DNA from: JAFGED01 sp034430835
Lineage (GTDB): Bacteria; Chloroflexota; Anaerolineae; B4-G1
Assembly (NCBI GenBank): GCA_034430835.1
Contig: DAOUDX010000042.1
Coordinates: forward strand, 1-9,322
Direction of reading: 5' to 3'
DNA: 9,322 nt
A model generated the notes under the pieces. The model was given only the letters and a program-made list of their open reading frames with translations. It was not told where the DNA came from and ran no database searches. Within the stretch, counting starts at the first letter, position 1; every line of letters begins with the position of its first letter. Both the position numbers and the translations under genes were made by a program. This document shows, one piece after another, positions 1-6,045 of the stretch.

Positions 1-123
1 CGCAGCTACATCTCCACAGCCCGAAAGAATGAACAGCGAATATTGGAAGCTCTGAGAATGGCATTGGTTGGCTCACCATTTTGCCCTCCCATTCTTCAAC
101 CATTAGCCTCATCAGGAGGCTGA
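1..123 (+). CDS. C-terminal end of a probable IS66-type transposase (5' end outside window)
   Basis: The frame beginning at base 1 is open for 40 codons and ends at TGA 121-123. It starts RSYISTARKNEQRILEALR and ends in a proline-rich tail. The pattern R-(S/G)-Y-(I/L)-S-T-x-R-K-x-x-x-x-(L)-x-A-L, followed by a short G-x-P tail, is what I recall from the C-terminus of IS66-type transposases common in Chloroflexota and cyanobacteria. No catalytic residue lies in this piece, so the family call rests on tail resemblance alone. A protein-like, non-shadow frame ending just before a probable IS boundary supports it. An internal ATG at 58-60 could give a 21-residue peptide, but the preceding codons look equally coding. 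Alternative: the end of another IS family's transposase. Confidence 0.5.
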   Translation, partial: RSYISTARKNEQRILEALRMALVGSPFCPPILQPLASSGG

Positions 124-133
124 GCAGTTACGC
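1..133 (+). mobile_element. Right end of an insertion sequence (putative)
   Basis: The transposase tail stops at 123, and the RAYT homology on the other strand begins at about 131-140. The bases between (CTGAGCAGTTACG, about 120-132) are where an IS terminal inverted repeat would be expected. The left end is outside the window, so neither the inverted repeat nor a target-site duplication can be checked. The exact boundary is an inference and may be off by several bases. Confidence 0.35.
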
Positions 134-271
134 CCCATTCACGATCTCGCCAAACAGGTGCGCCCGGTCGTGCGTGGCGACGGTCACGAAATACGCCCCA
201 GCGTCACGATAATCCCAACCACGCAGGCAAATGGAGTGCCTGTGATGCTTATTGGGATCATATCCGAACAT
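128..271 (-). pseudogene. Truncated REP-associated tyrosine transposase (RAYT, IS200/Y1-like), N-terminus only
   Basis: Reading the - strand from ATG 271-269 gives 47 codons to TAA 130-128. The start is MFGYDPNKHHRHSICLRGWD, followed by YRDAGAYFVTV and HLFGEIVNG. This is the characteristic N-terminus of RAYT/COG1943 Y1-type single-strand transposases (YDPxKHHR...RL(R)GYDY...GAYFVT...LFGEI). Full proteins are roughly 150-200 residues. The HUH histidine pair (usually in a MPNHxH-type motif) and the catalytic tyrosine come later and are missing here, so the fragment cannot be active. A good Shine-Dalgarno (GGGAGGG, 284-278) lies 6 nt before the ATG, so the 5' end is intact. Homology stops at NG-A, where the putative IS end begins and supplies the stop codon, which fits disruption by insertion. 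Confidence 0.8.
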
Positions 272-298
272 TGTGCACCCTCCCGCATGCGCCAACCA

Positions 299-329
299 CG
301 TAGGGGCGCAGCGACGCTGCGCCCCTACG
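299..329. repeat. Perfect 15-bp inverted repeat, REP-like palindrome beside the RAYT start
   Basis: CGTAGGGGCGCAGCG (299-313) and its exact reverse complement (315-329) are separated by a single A. The element lies 27 bp upstream of the RAYT ATG, the usual position of a REP sequence relative to its RAYT gene. It overlaps the last codons and the TAG stop (327-325) of the large STAND-TPR gene. As RNA it would form a very stable hairpin at the end of that mRNA. There is no T-run on either side, so it is not a classical intrinsic terminator, though it could protect the 3' end or pause polymerase. REP identity is inferred from structure and neighbour; only one copy is visible. Confidence 0.7.
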
Positions 330-3300
330 CAATGTCGTCATCCCATCCCACCAACTCCCAAAAGCGCGGGTCGTCGCGGATGAAGGCCAGGTCGGGATCG
401 CGGCGCGCCCAGGCGCGGTCGCCAGGCGCTTTTTCCAGCGCCTGCGCCAGGTGCGCCAGCGCCGCGTCCACGTTCCCGGCGATGGACTCGATGCAGGCCT
501 TGTTGTAGTCAACTTCGTTCGCCATCAGCTCACGAGCTCGCTGGGTGTGCTCCTCGTATTCACTCTGCCGGCCCAACGCGCGGCAGGCGGCGGCAAGAGA
601 CGCTCGGAATGAAGCGCCGTTTGGATCCAATTCGATGGCACGCTGGTAGGCAGAGATGGCTTCATCGTGCCGCCCCGAGAGGTGGTAGATGACGCCTAGA
701 CCTTGGTGTGGCGTGGCGCCCTTGGGATCGAGTTCGATGGCGCGCTCATACGCGGCGATGGCCTGCTCGTGCTGGCCTAGGTCGCGGTAGACGTTGCCCA
801 GGTTGTTGTGCGGGACAGCGGCGGTGGGGTCGAGTTCGATGGCGCGCTCGTACGCGGCGATGGCCTCCTCGTACCGGCCCAAGTCGGCGTAGGCGAGACC
901 CAGGTTGTAGTGGACGGCGGCCAACATGGGGTCGAGTCCGATGGCGCGCTGGAATGCGGCGATGGCCTGCTCGTGCTGCCCCAGGTCGCGGTAGACGTTG
1001 CCCAGGTTGTTGTGCGGGTAGGCGGAATTAGGATCGAGTGCGATGGCGCGCTGGAATGCAGTGATAGCCTGCTCGTGCTGCCCCAGGTCGCCGTAGACGT
1101 TGCCCAGGCCGTTGTAGACCTTGGCACCTTTGTCTGGAAGTCCACCCATCTCCAACGCTCTCTGATACGCAGCGATGGCCTGTTCGTGCTGCCCCTGGGT
1201 GCGGTAGACGTTGCCCAGGCCGTGGTGCGGGAGGGCGTCCTGGGGGTCGAGTGCGATGGCGCGCTGGAATGCGGCGATGGCTTGCTTCAGTCGGTTTGAC
1301 CTGGCAAATATGGCCCCCAGACGATAATGCGCACCCTGGAGGTCGGGAATAAGCTCGATGGCTGCTGTGACTGCCTGCTCGCCTTCGGACGAATACGCAG
1401 CATCGGCCGCCCCACCAGGCCAGATGAGGCTGCCGCTCAGCTCGCAAAACGCCCCGCCCAACTGGCGCTTGAGCGCCTCGCCCTCTGCGGGCAAGAGCTG
1501 CCGGGCGCGCTGCAGGGCGGCCAGCGCCTCCGCGTACTGCTCGCAGCGGTGCAGCAGTTGCCCACGGTGCAGGGATAGGATCGCGCGCCGCTCGCGGTTG
1601 TGAGTGTCTTCGGGCGCAGCCCGCTCCACCCAACGCGTCAGCTCGTCCAATAGCCTCTGTACGTCCTCTAACCCGCGCGGACTCAGCCCGGCCCGCCACA
1701 GATCGAGCCGCTTGCGCCCGTCTCTCCCCAGCGCCGGCCGAAACCCCTCGATCACCTCCAGCAGCCCTCGGCACAGGTCGGGCGCGTAGCCCAGCCCTTC
1801 GATCAAACGCGGAGTGGCCTCGTGCCAGGCCGCGTGCTCGTCATGCCACAGCAGCCAGTGCACCAGGTCGAGTGTGGCCTCCTGCCAGTCATCGCTCTCA
1901 TAGCGCTCCTCCAACAGCGGCAGGTCGGCCTCCAGTTGCTGGCGACGGGCGCGGACAGCCTTGACAGCGCGCTGGGCCAGGGATCGAACTTCGTCGCTGG
2001 CGTGGGCCTCGGCGGTCAGCAGGTACTCGCGCACGAAGGCCCCCGAGGCTGCGTGCAGGCTCGCCCCACCCTCCAACTGCACGGCGGAGTAGCAACGCGC
2101 CAGGTGGTCCAGGTGGGCCGTCAGGTCGAACGGTTCATCTCCTTCAGGGTGCAGCGCGGCGGTCAACGTCTCGGCGTCGGGGCGGCGCTGCATGGCCAGG
2201 AAATAGAGGGCGCGCCGGTCGGCGGGGTCGTCGCAGTGGACCAGCACGCGCCGCGTCATCAAGCGCACGATCTCGTCGCGTGGGGCGCGGTCGGGGATGC
2301 CTCCGGTAATACCGCTCAGCGGGATGCCGCGCAGCCACAGGTCGGCGGCGGCCTGCACCGCCAGCGGCACACCCAGCGTGGCGCGGTGGATCGTCTCGGC
2401 ATCCTGGCGCGTCGTCTCACGCGCCGGGGCACGGTCGCGCAGGTACTCCCACACGTGGTCGGCGCTCAGCTCGCGCACCTCCCGCACGATCAGGCGCTGG
2501 GGGAACTCGGCGCTGTAGCCCAGGAAGTGGTCGGCGGGGCGGTTGGCGGCCAGGTTGTGCCGCCCGACCACCACCCATATCGCGCGCGGCCCGGCGTGCT
2601 GGATGACGACGCGCAGCCACGGGTCGGCGCGAGCGACGATCTCGTAGGTATCCAGCAAGAGCACCACAGGCTTGTCGGCGCTCACCCGCTTCAGGCCCCT
2701 GGCCAATGCACGGGCCAGCGTCTCGTTGGGCTGGTGGAAGACGTCATAGTATTGCGGCTTGAGGCGGGCGCGCAAGAAATCGTCGGCCGATTGGCGCAGA
2801 TGCGCTGCCTGCTCCGCCCCCACCTGGATGCCCGCGCTCAACAGCGCCTTAGTCAACGCCTCGCCGGTATCGCCCACGATGGGAAGGCCCAGGCGCACCA
2901 ACTTGGCCAGCCCTGCCGCGCCCAGATCGCGCACGGCGGCGTAGCGGCTCTCGCCGGTCTCACGGTCCAGGGCGCGGGCCACCTCTTGCTCGGCCTGCTG
3001 GCGCCGTTTAACGGCGTTCTGATAGGCGCGGAACTGGCGGCCCCAACGGGCATCAATACAGGCGCGGTGCAGCGTGTCAAAAACGGTCTCTGTCGTGATG
3101 GCGTCCCGCCCCACCTGGAGCGTGACGCTGCGGTCGCGCTCCAACTCCCAATCCACCAGCAGGACGTGGAAGCCGCCCTCGAAGGGCACCTCCTGGGCGG
3201 CGATGTCGCGAAAGCGGCGCGCCAGCTTCGACTTACCCATGCCGCCCTCGCCGTGGAGCAGGAAGATAAAGGGCGGCGCGTCCTCCTCCTGGGGGTCCAA

Positions 3301-3393
3301 GACGGCGTGCAGCGCGTTGCGAAAGATATCTTGCTCTTCCAGGCGGCCCAGGAAGAGTTCCTCATCGACCGTGATTCGTGGCTCCGCACCCAT
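325..3393 (-). CDS. STAND/NB-ARC-like P-loop NTPase with C-terminal TPR array
   Basis: This 1022-residue cytoplasmic protein has no signal peptide or clear membrane segment. Near the N-terminus is FLGR (14-17), as in many STAND and ORC/AAA P-loop proteins. Then come Walker A GEGGMGKS (48-55), Walker B VVLLLDTYE (243-251), a sensor-like strand ending in Arg278, and GVPLAV (341-346), matching the GxP/GLPL motif that marks STAND (NB-ARC, AP-ATPase) NTPases. A long helical region (about 360-600) follows, then divergent TPRs (about 606-686), seven near-canonical TPRs (about 688-925), and a closing TPR-like module ending in DPDLAFIRDDPRFWELVG. STAND proteins are typically ligand- or partner-triggered switches in signalling, regulation or defence, with the repeats as sensor. 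No separate effector domain (protease, nuclease, TIR) is recognisable, so the specific job is unknown. Start at 3393 rather than the upstream in-frame codon at 3462: a strong Shine-Dalgarno sits 6 nt before it, and the predicted -10 box lies downstream of 3462. The gene stands alone, divergent from tdh. Confidence 0.85.
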   Translation of the reverse strand: MGAEPRITVDEELFLGRLEEQDIFRNALHAVLDPQEEDAPPFIFLLHGEGGMGKSKLARRFRDIAAQEVPFEGGFHVLLVDWELERDRSVTLQVGRDAITTETVFDTLHRACIDARWGRQFRAYQNAVKRRQQAEQEVARALDRETGESRYAAVRDLGAAGLAKLVRLGLPIVGDTGEALTKALLSAGIQVGAEQAAHLRQSADDFLRARLKPQYYDVFHQPNETLARALARGLKRVSADKPVVLLLDTYEIVARADPWLRVVIQHAGPRAIWVVVGRHNLAANRPADHFLGYSAEFPQRLIVREVRELSADHVWEYLRDRAPARETTRQDAETIHRATLGVPLAVQAAADLWLRGIPLSGITGGIPDRAPRDEIVRLMTRRVLVHCDDPADRRALYFLAMQRRPDAETLTAALHPEGDEPFDLTAHLDHLARCYSAVQLEGGASLHAASGAFVREYLLTAEAHASDEVRSLAQRAVKAVRARRQQLEADLPLLEERYESDDWQEATLDLVHWLLWHDEHAAWHEATPRLIEGLGYAPDLCRGLLEVIEGFRPALGRDGRKRLDLWRAGLSPRGLEDVQRLLDELTRWVERAAPEDTHNRERRAILSLHRGQLLHRCEQYAEALAALQRARQLLPAEGEALKRQLGGAFCELSGSLIWPGGAADAAYSSEGEQAVTAAIELIPDLQGAHYRLGAIFARSNRLKQAIAAFQRAIALDPQDALPHHGLGNVYRTQGQHEQAIAAYQRALEMGGLPDKGAKVYNGLGNVYGDLGQHEQAITAFQRAIALDPNSAYPHNNLGNVYRDLGQHEQAIAAFQRAIGLDPMLAAVHYNLGLAYADLGRYEEAIAAYERAIELDPTAAVPHNNLGNVYRDLGQHEQAIAAYERAIELDPKGATPHQGLGVIYHLSGRHDEAISAYQRAIELDPNGASFRASLAAACRALGRQSEYEEHTQRARELMANEVDYNKACIESIAGNVDAALAHLAQALEKAPGDRAWARRDPDLAFIRDDPRFWELVGWDDDIA
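604..1332 (-). repeat. Tandem 102-bp DNA repeats encoding TPR units
   Basis: Within the STAND-TPR gene, units of about 34 codons repeat seven times with the core LGNVYRDLGQHEQAIAAxxR and AIxLDP. Unit starts are about residues 688, 722, 758, 792, 826, 860 and 894, and the second unit is two residues longer. Similarity extends to DNA: the stretch beginning at 781 and that at 985 are identical for 34 bases and lie exactly 204 bp (two units) apart, with 22 of the preceding 24 bases also matching. Such likeness suggests recent duplication or gene conversion between units. Confidence 0.9.
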
Positions 3394-3396
3394 CGA

Positions 3397-3405
3397 CCAC
3401 CTCCT
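3397..3405 (-). promoter_or_regulatory. Strong ribosome binding site setting the STAND-TPR start
   Basis: On the - strand the sequence reads AGGAGGTGG, then TCG, then ATG at 3393-3391. This is a full anti-16S match with 6 nt between AGGAGG and the start. It decides for the 1022-residue product over the longer frame starting upstream. Confidence 0.85.
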
Positions 3406-3436
3406 GCGAGTCGCTAGCTGGCACTGTGTCTGCTTG

Positions 3437-3465
3437 ATTATATCACACCCACCCGATTGCAAAAA
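3437..3465 (-). promoter_or_regulatory. Extended -10 promoter for the STAND-TPR gene
   Basis: On the - strand TGATATAAT (3445-3437) is a consensus -10 (TATAAT) with the TGn extension. A weak -35 candidate TTTTTG (3465-3460) stands 17 bp upstream. An extended -10 often tolerates a poor -35. Predicted transcription would start near 3430, giving a leader of about 35-40 nt before the ATG at 3393. No operator is evident. Confidence 0.6.
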
Positions 3466-3485
3466 ACACGCGCGTATACTATACT
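3457..3485 (+). promoter_or_regulatory. Sigma-70-type promoter for tdh-kbl
   Basis: TTGCAA (3457-3462) and TATACT (3480-3485) are separated by 17 bp, the optimal spacing. A second overlapping TATACT lies at 3475-3480. Start of transcription would be near 3492, about 30 nt before the tdh ATG. The region overlaps the divergent promoter of the STAND-TPR gene. No terminator-like leader or riboswitch is visible. Confidence 0.55.
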
Positions 3486-3523
3486 CGCTTCAGGGCAAAA
3501 GCCATTAGCGGAGGCTCAAAGCT

Positions 3524-4567
3524 ATGGCCGAAACGATGAAAGCACTGGTCAAAAAACACCCCAAACCCGGCCTGTGGCTGGACGAGGTGCCGATCCCCGA
3601 GACGGGGATCAACGACGTCCTGATCAAGATCCACAAGACCGCCATCTGCGGCACCGACGTGCACATCTGGAACTGGGACGGTTGGGCGCAAAAGACGATC
3701 CCGGTGCCGATGGTCGTCGGCCACGAGTTCGTGGGCGCGGTGGCGGCGATGGGCAGCAACGTGCAAGACCTGGCGATCGGCGACGTCGTCTCCGGCGAGG
3801 GGCACATCGTCTGCGGGCGCTGCCGCAACTGCCTGGCCGGCCGCCGCCATCTGTGCAACGCTACCCTGGGTGTGGGCGTGAACCGGCCCGGCGCCTACGC
3901 CGAGTACCTGTCCATCCCAGTGACCAACATCTGGCACGCCGACCCGAACATACCGACAGACCTCGTGGCTATCTTTGATCCCTTCGGCAACGCCACTCAC
4001 ACGGCGTTGGCCTTCGAGGTCCTGGGCGAGGACGTGCTGATCACGGGGGCCGGTCCCATCGGGATTATGGCCACCGCCATCGTGCGCCACGCGGGCGCGC
4101 GCTATGTCGTCACCACCGACCTCAACCCCTACCGCCTTGAGCTGGCGAGAAAAATGGGCGCCACCGTCGCTCTGGACATCCGCGAGAAAAGCATCGCCCA
4201 GGTGCAGAAGGAGCTGGGGATGAAGGAGGGGTTCGACGTCGGCCTGGAGATGTCCGGCAGCGGAGAGGCTTTCCGGGACATGCTGGCCAACATGTGCCAT
4301 GGCGGCAAGATCGCGCTGCTGGGCATACCGAGCGAGGATCTGGCGATAGACTGGAACACGGTCATATTCAGCGGGCTGACGATCAAGGGCATCTATGGCC
4401 GCGAGATGTACGAGACCTGGTATCTGATGCAATCGATGATTCAGACCGGCTTGGACATCAGCCCCGTGATCACCCACAGATTCCACTACACAGAGTTCGA
4501 GCAGGCGTTCGAGGTCATGCGCTCCGGCAACTCGGGAAAGGTGATCATGAACTGGGTGGACGAGTGA
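3524..4567 (+). CDS. tdh: L-threonine 3-dehydrogenase
   Basis: This 347-residue zinc-dependent medium-chain dehydrogenase oxidises L-threonine to 2-amino-3-ketobutyrate with NAD+. The catalytic zinc region is visible as ICGTDVHIW (Cys42, Thr44, Asp45, His47) and GHE (66-68). The structural zinc site has Cys97, Cys100, Cys103 and Cys111 in the usual spacing. A Rossmann motif GAGPIG follows around residue 175, and the C-terminal half has the Tdh-typical IKGIYGREMYETW segment. Length and motif spacing match E. coli Tdh (341 residues). The start ATG is preceded by GGAGG (3510-3514) with 9 nt spacing. The stop is 23 nt before kbl, whose product consumes the unstable ketone, so the two form an operon. 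Other sugar or polyol dehydrogenases share the fold, but the kbl partner makes Tdh nearly certain. Confidence 0.96.
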   Translation: MAETMKALVKKHPKPGLWLDEVPIPETGINDVLIKIHKTAICGTDVHIWNWDGWAQKTIPVPMVVGHEFVGAVAAMGSNVQDLAIGDVVSGEGHIVCGRCRNCLAGRRHLCNATLGVGVNRPGAYAEYLSIPVTNIWHADPNIPTDLVAIFDPFGNATHTALAFEVLGEDVLITGAGPIGIMATAIVRHAGARYVVTTDLNPYRLELARKMGATVALDIREKSIAQVQKELGMKEGFDVGLEMSGSGEAFRDMLANMCHGGKIALLGIPSEDLAIDWNTVIFSGLTIKGIYGREMYETWYLMQSMIQTGLDISPVITHRFHYTEFEQAFEVMRSGNSGKVIMNWVDE

Positions 4568-4590
4568 GCCTATCCTGGAGGGAAGTTGCG

Positions 4591-5775
4591 ATGGCAGACA
4601 AATTTGATTTCATTCGAGAGGACATCAAGGCGCTAAAAGAAGCCGGCCTCTTCATCCGTCTGCGCACCATCGACTCGCCTCCTGGCCCCTGGATGGTCGT
4701 CGATGGCAAGAAGGTGCTCAACCTGTGCACCAACAACTACCTGGGGCTGGCCAGCGACGCGCGCCTGGTGCAGGCCGCCCACGAGGCCCTCGACCGCTTC
4801 GGGGTCGGCCCGACGGCGGTGCGCTCCATCGCCGGGACGCTCACCCTGCACGCCGAGCTGGAGCGCAAGGTGGCCGCGTTCAAGGGCGTGGAGGATGCGC
4901 TCTACGTCCAATCCGGCTTTTGCGCCAACCAGGCCGCCATCCCGCCGCTGGTGGGCAAGGAGGACGTCATCTTTTCCGACCGGCTCAATCACGCCTCCAT
5001 CATCGACGGCTGCCGGTTGAGCCGGGCCAAAATCATCGTCTACGAGCACCGTGACCCCGACAGCCTGGAAGCCCAGGTCAAGGAGTACCTATCGGACTAC
5101 CGGCGCGGCATGGTCATCAGCGACGGCGTCTTTTCGATGGACGGCGACGTGGCTCCGCTCGACCGCATCTACGAGGTGGCGGAGCGGTACGGGCTGATGA
5201 CGATGGTGGACGACGCCCACGGCGAGGGAGTGCTGGGCCACGGCGGGCGCGGCATCGTCGATCACTTTGGGCTACACGGCAAGTTCGACGTCGAGATCGG
5301 CACCTTCTCCAAGGCATTGGGCGTCATCGGCGGCGTGGTCGCCGGCAAGAAGGTCGTCGTGGACTACCTGCGGCAGAAGGCACGGCCGTTCCTCTTCTCC
5401 AACGCCGTCACCGCAGCCGACACCGCCGCCTGCCTGGCCGCCGTCGAGGTGCTGGCCGAATCGACCGCGCTGGTGGATCGGCTGTGGGAGAACACGCGCT
5501 ACTTCAAGGAAAAGATGAAGCGGCTGGGCTTCGATACCGGCCACAGCGAGACCCCCATCACGCCGGTGATGCTGGGCGAAGCGCCGCTGGCCCAGGCGTT
5601 CAGTCGCCGCCTCTTCGAGGAAGGCGTCTTCGCCATGGCCATCGGCTTCCCCACCGTGCCGCAGGGGTTGGCCCGCATCCGGGTGATGGTCTCCACCATG
5701 CTCAGCCAAGACGACCTGGACTATGGCCTGGAAAAGTTCGGTCAGGTAGGGAGAGAGCTGGGGATAACCGCTTGA
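4591..5775 (+). CDS. kbl: 2-amino-3-ketobutyrate CoA ligase (glycine C-acetyltransferase)
   Basis: This 394-residue cytoplasmic PLP enzyme of the alpha-oxoamine synthase family cleaves 2-amino-3-ketobutyrate with CoA to glycine and acetyl-CoA, completing threonine breakdown. Visible landmarks are NNYLGL (48-53), His134 in LNHASIIDG, SDGVFSMDGD (177-186), VDDAHGEG (206-213) and the PLP-binding lysine Lys241 in TFSKALG. Length is like E. coli Kbl (398). The start at 4591 follows GGAGGG (4577-4582) with 8 nt spacing. The same frame is open upstream into tdh, but those codons are a shadow. BioF and serine palmitoyltransferase are relatives; the tdh neighbour decides for Kbl. The stop codon TGA (5773-5775) sits inside the -35 box of the next promoter, and no terminator separates this gene from the riboswitch. 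Confidence 0.96.
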   Translation: MADKFDFIREDIKALKEAGLFIRLRTIDSPPGPWMVVDGKKVLNLCTNNYLGLASDARLVQAAHEALDRFGVGPTAVRSIAGTLTLHAELERKVAAFKGVEDALYVQSGFCANQAAIPPLVGKEDVIFSDRLNHASIIDGCRLSRAKIIVYEHRDPDSLEAQVKEYLSDYRRGMVISDGVFSMDGDVAPLDRIYEVAERYGLMTMVDDAHGEGVLGHGGRGIVDHFGLHGKFDVEIGTFSKALGVIGGVVAGKKVVVDYLRQKARPFLFSNAVTAADTAACLAAVEVLAESTALVDRLWENTRYFKEKMKRLGFDTGHSETPITPVMLGEAPLAQAFSRRLFEEGVFAMAIGFPTVPQGLARIRVMVSTMLSQDDLDYGLEKFGQVGRELGITA

Positions 5776-5799
5776 CAGATCGGCCAAAGCACGTATAAT
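5772..5799 (+). promoter_or_regulatory. Consensus sigma-70 promoter for the riboswitch/ABC operon
   Basis: A perfect TTGACA (5772-5777) and perfect TATAAT (5794-5799) are separated by 16 bp. The -35 contains the kbl stop codon. The expected start near 5806 places the aptamer almost at the very 5' end of the RNA. Confidence 0.85.
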
Positions 5800-5811
5800 C
5801 CTTGCCAGTAA

Positions 5812-5951
5812 CGACCTTCGGGGCAGGGTGAAATTCCCGACCGGCGGTTAGGCGGACCCATAACACAGGTCCGTTGAGCCCGCGAGCCGCTCAGGCGGCT
5901 GATCCGGTGTAAGCCGGAGCCGACGGTAAAAGTCCGGACGAGAGAAGGTGT
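5812..5951 (+). promoter_or_regulatory. FMN riboswitch aptamer (RFN element)
   Basis: The conserved RFN core is present in order. The 5' P1 strand ACCTTC (5814-5819) pairs with GAAGGT (5944-5949). GGGGCAGGGTGAAATTCCC (5820-5838) forms the P2 region, followed by GACCGGCGGT. CCCGCGAGCCGC pairs on to GCGGCT (P4), GATCCGGTGTAAGCCGGAGCC contains P5 in shortened form, and GACGGTAAAAGTCCGGACG leads to GAGAAGG. A variable arm in the P3 region pairs CGGACC (5853-5858) with GGTCCG (5868-5873). FMN binding normally turns such genes off. Here it lies 5' of two terminator-like hairpins and an ABC importer, so transcription attenuation in high FMN is the likely mode. Family identity is clear by eye; the exact helix ends are approximate. 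Confidence 0.95.
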
Positions 5952-5974
5952 GCAGCATACATAGTTAGCGTGTG

Positions 5975-6024
5975 CCCCGGAGATGTCGGATGCTTGCATC
6001 CGCGAAATCTTCGGGGATTTTGTT
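5975..6024 (+). terminator. First terminator-like hairpin of the riboswitch expression platform
   Basis: CCCCGGAGAT (5975-5984) pairs with ATCTTCGGGG (6007-6016), 10 pairs with one G-U. An inner helix CGGATG/CATCCG (5987-5992 with 5997-6002) is capped by CTTG. The T-rich ATTTTGTT (6017-6024) follows. This has intrinsic-terminator form, with an interrupted stem. Its 5' arm with two preceding bases (TGCCCCG, 5973-5979) is complementary to CGGGGCA in the aptamer (5819-5825), which offers an antiterminator pairing when FMN is absent. It could instead be a spacer or antiterminator for the second hairpin. Confidence 0.65.
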
Positions 6025-6045
6025 ACGACAAGGCTGCCAATCTTT

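Noticed and set aside
158..508. A + strand frame of 116 codons over the RAYT fragment and the end of the STAND-TPR gene
   Set aside because: It runs through the palindrome and is antisense to two better supported - strand reading frames; no plausible ribosome site.
604..1332. CRISPR-like or non-coding tandem repeat
   Set aside because: The 102-bp period keeps the reading frame and encodes 34-residue TPR units; there are no unique spacers.
1822..3417. A 531-codon open frame on the + strand opposite the STAND-TPR gene
   Set aside because: Its composition is what an antisense frame of a GC-rich gene gives, it has no recognisable motif, and the - strand frame carries clear P-loop and TPR domains.
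3479..4486. A 335-codon open frame on the - strand across tdh
   Set aside because: It is antisense to an unmistakable Tdh with all zinc ligands; the His/Asp-rich translation has no family features.
4294..4590. N-terminal extension of kbl into tdh
   Set aside because: It is an out-of-frame shadow of tdh. The ATG at 4591 has a strong Shine-Dalgarno and matches the known Kbl N-terminus.
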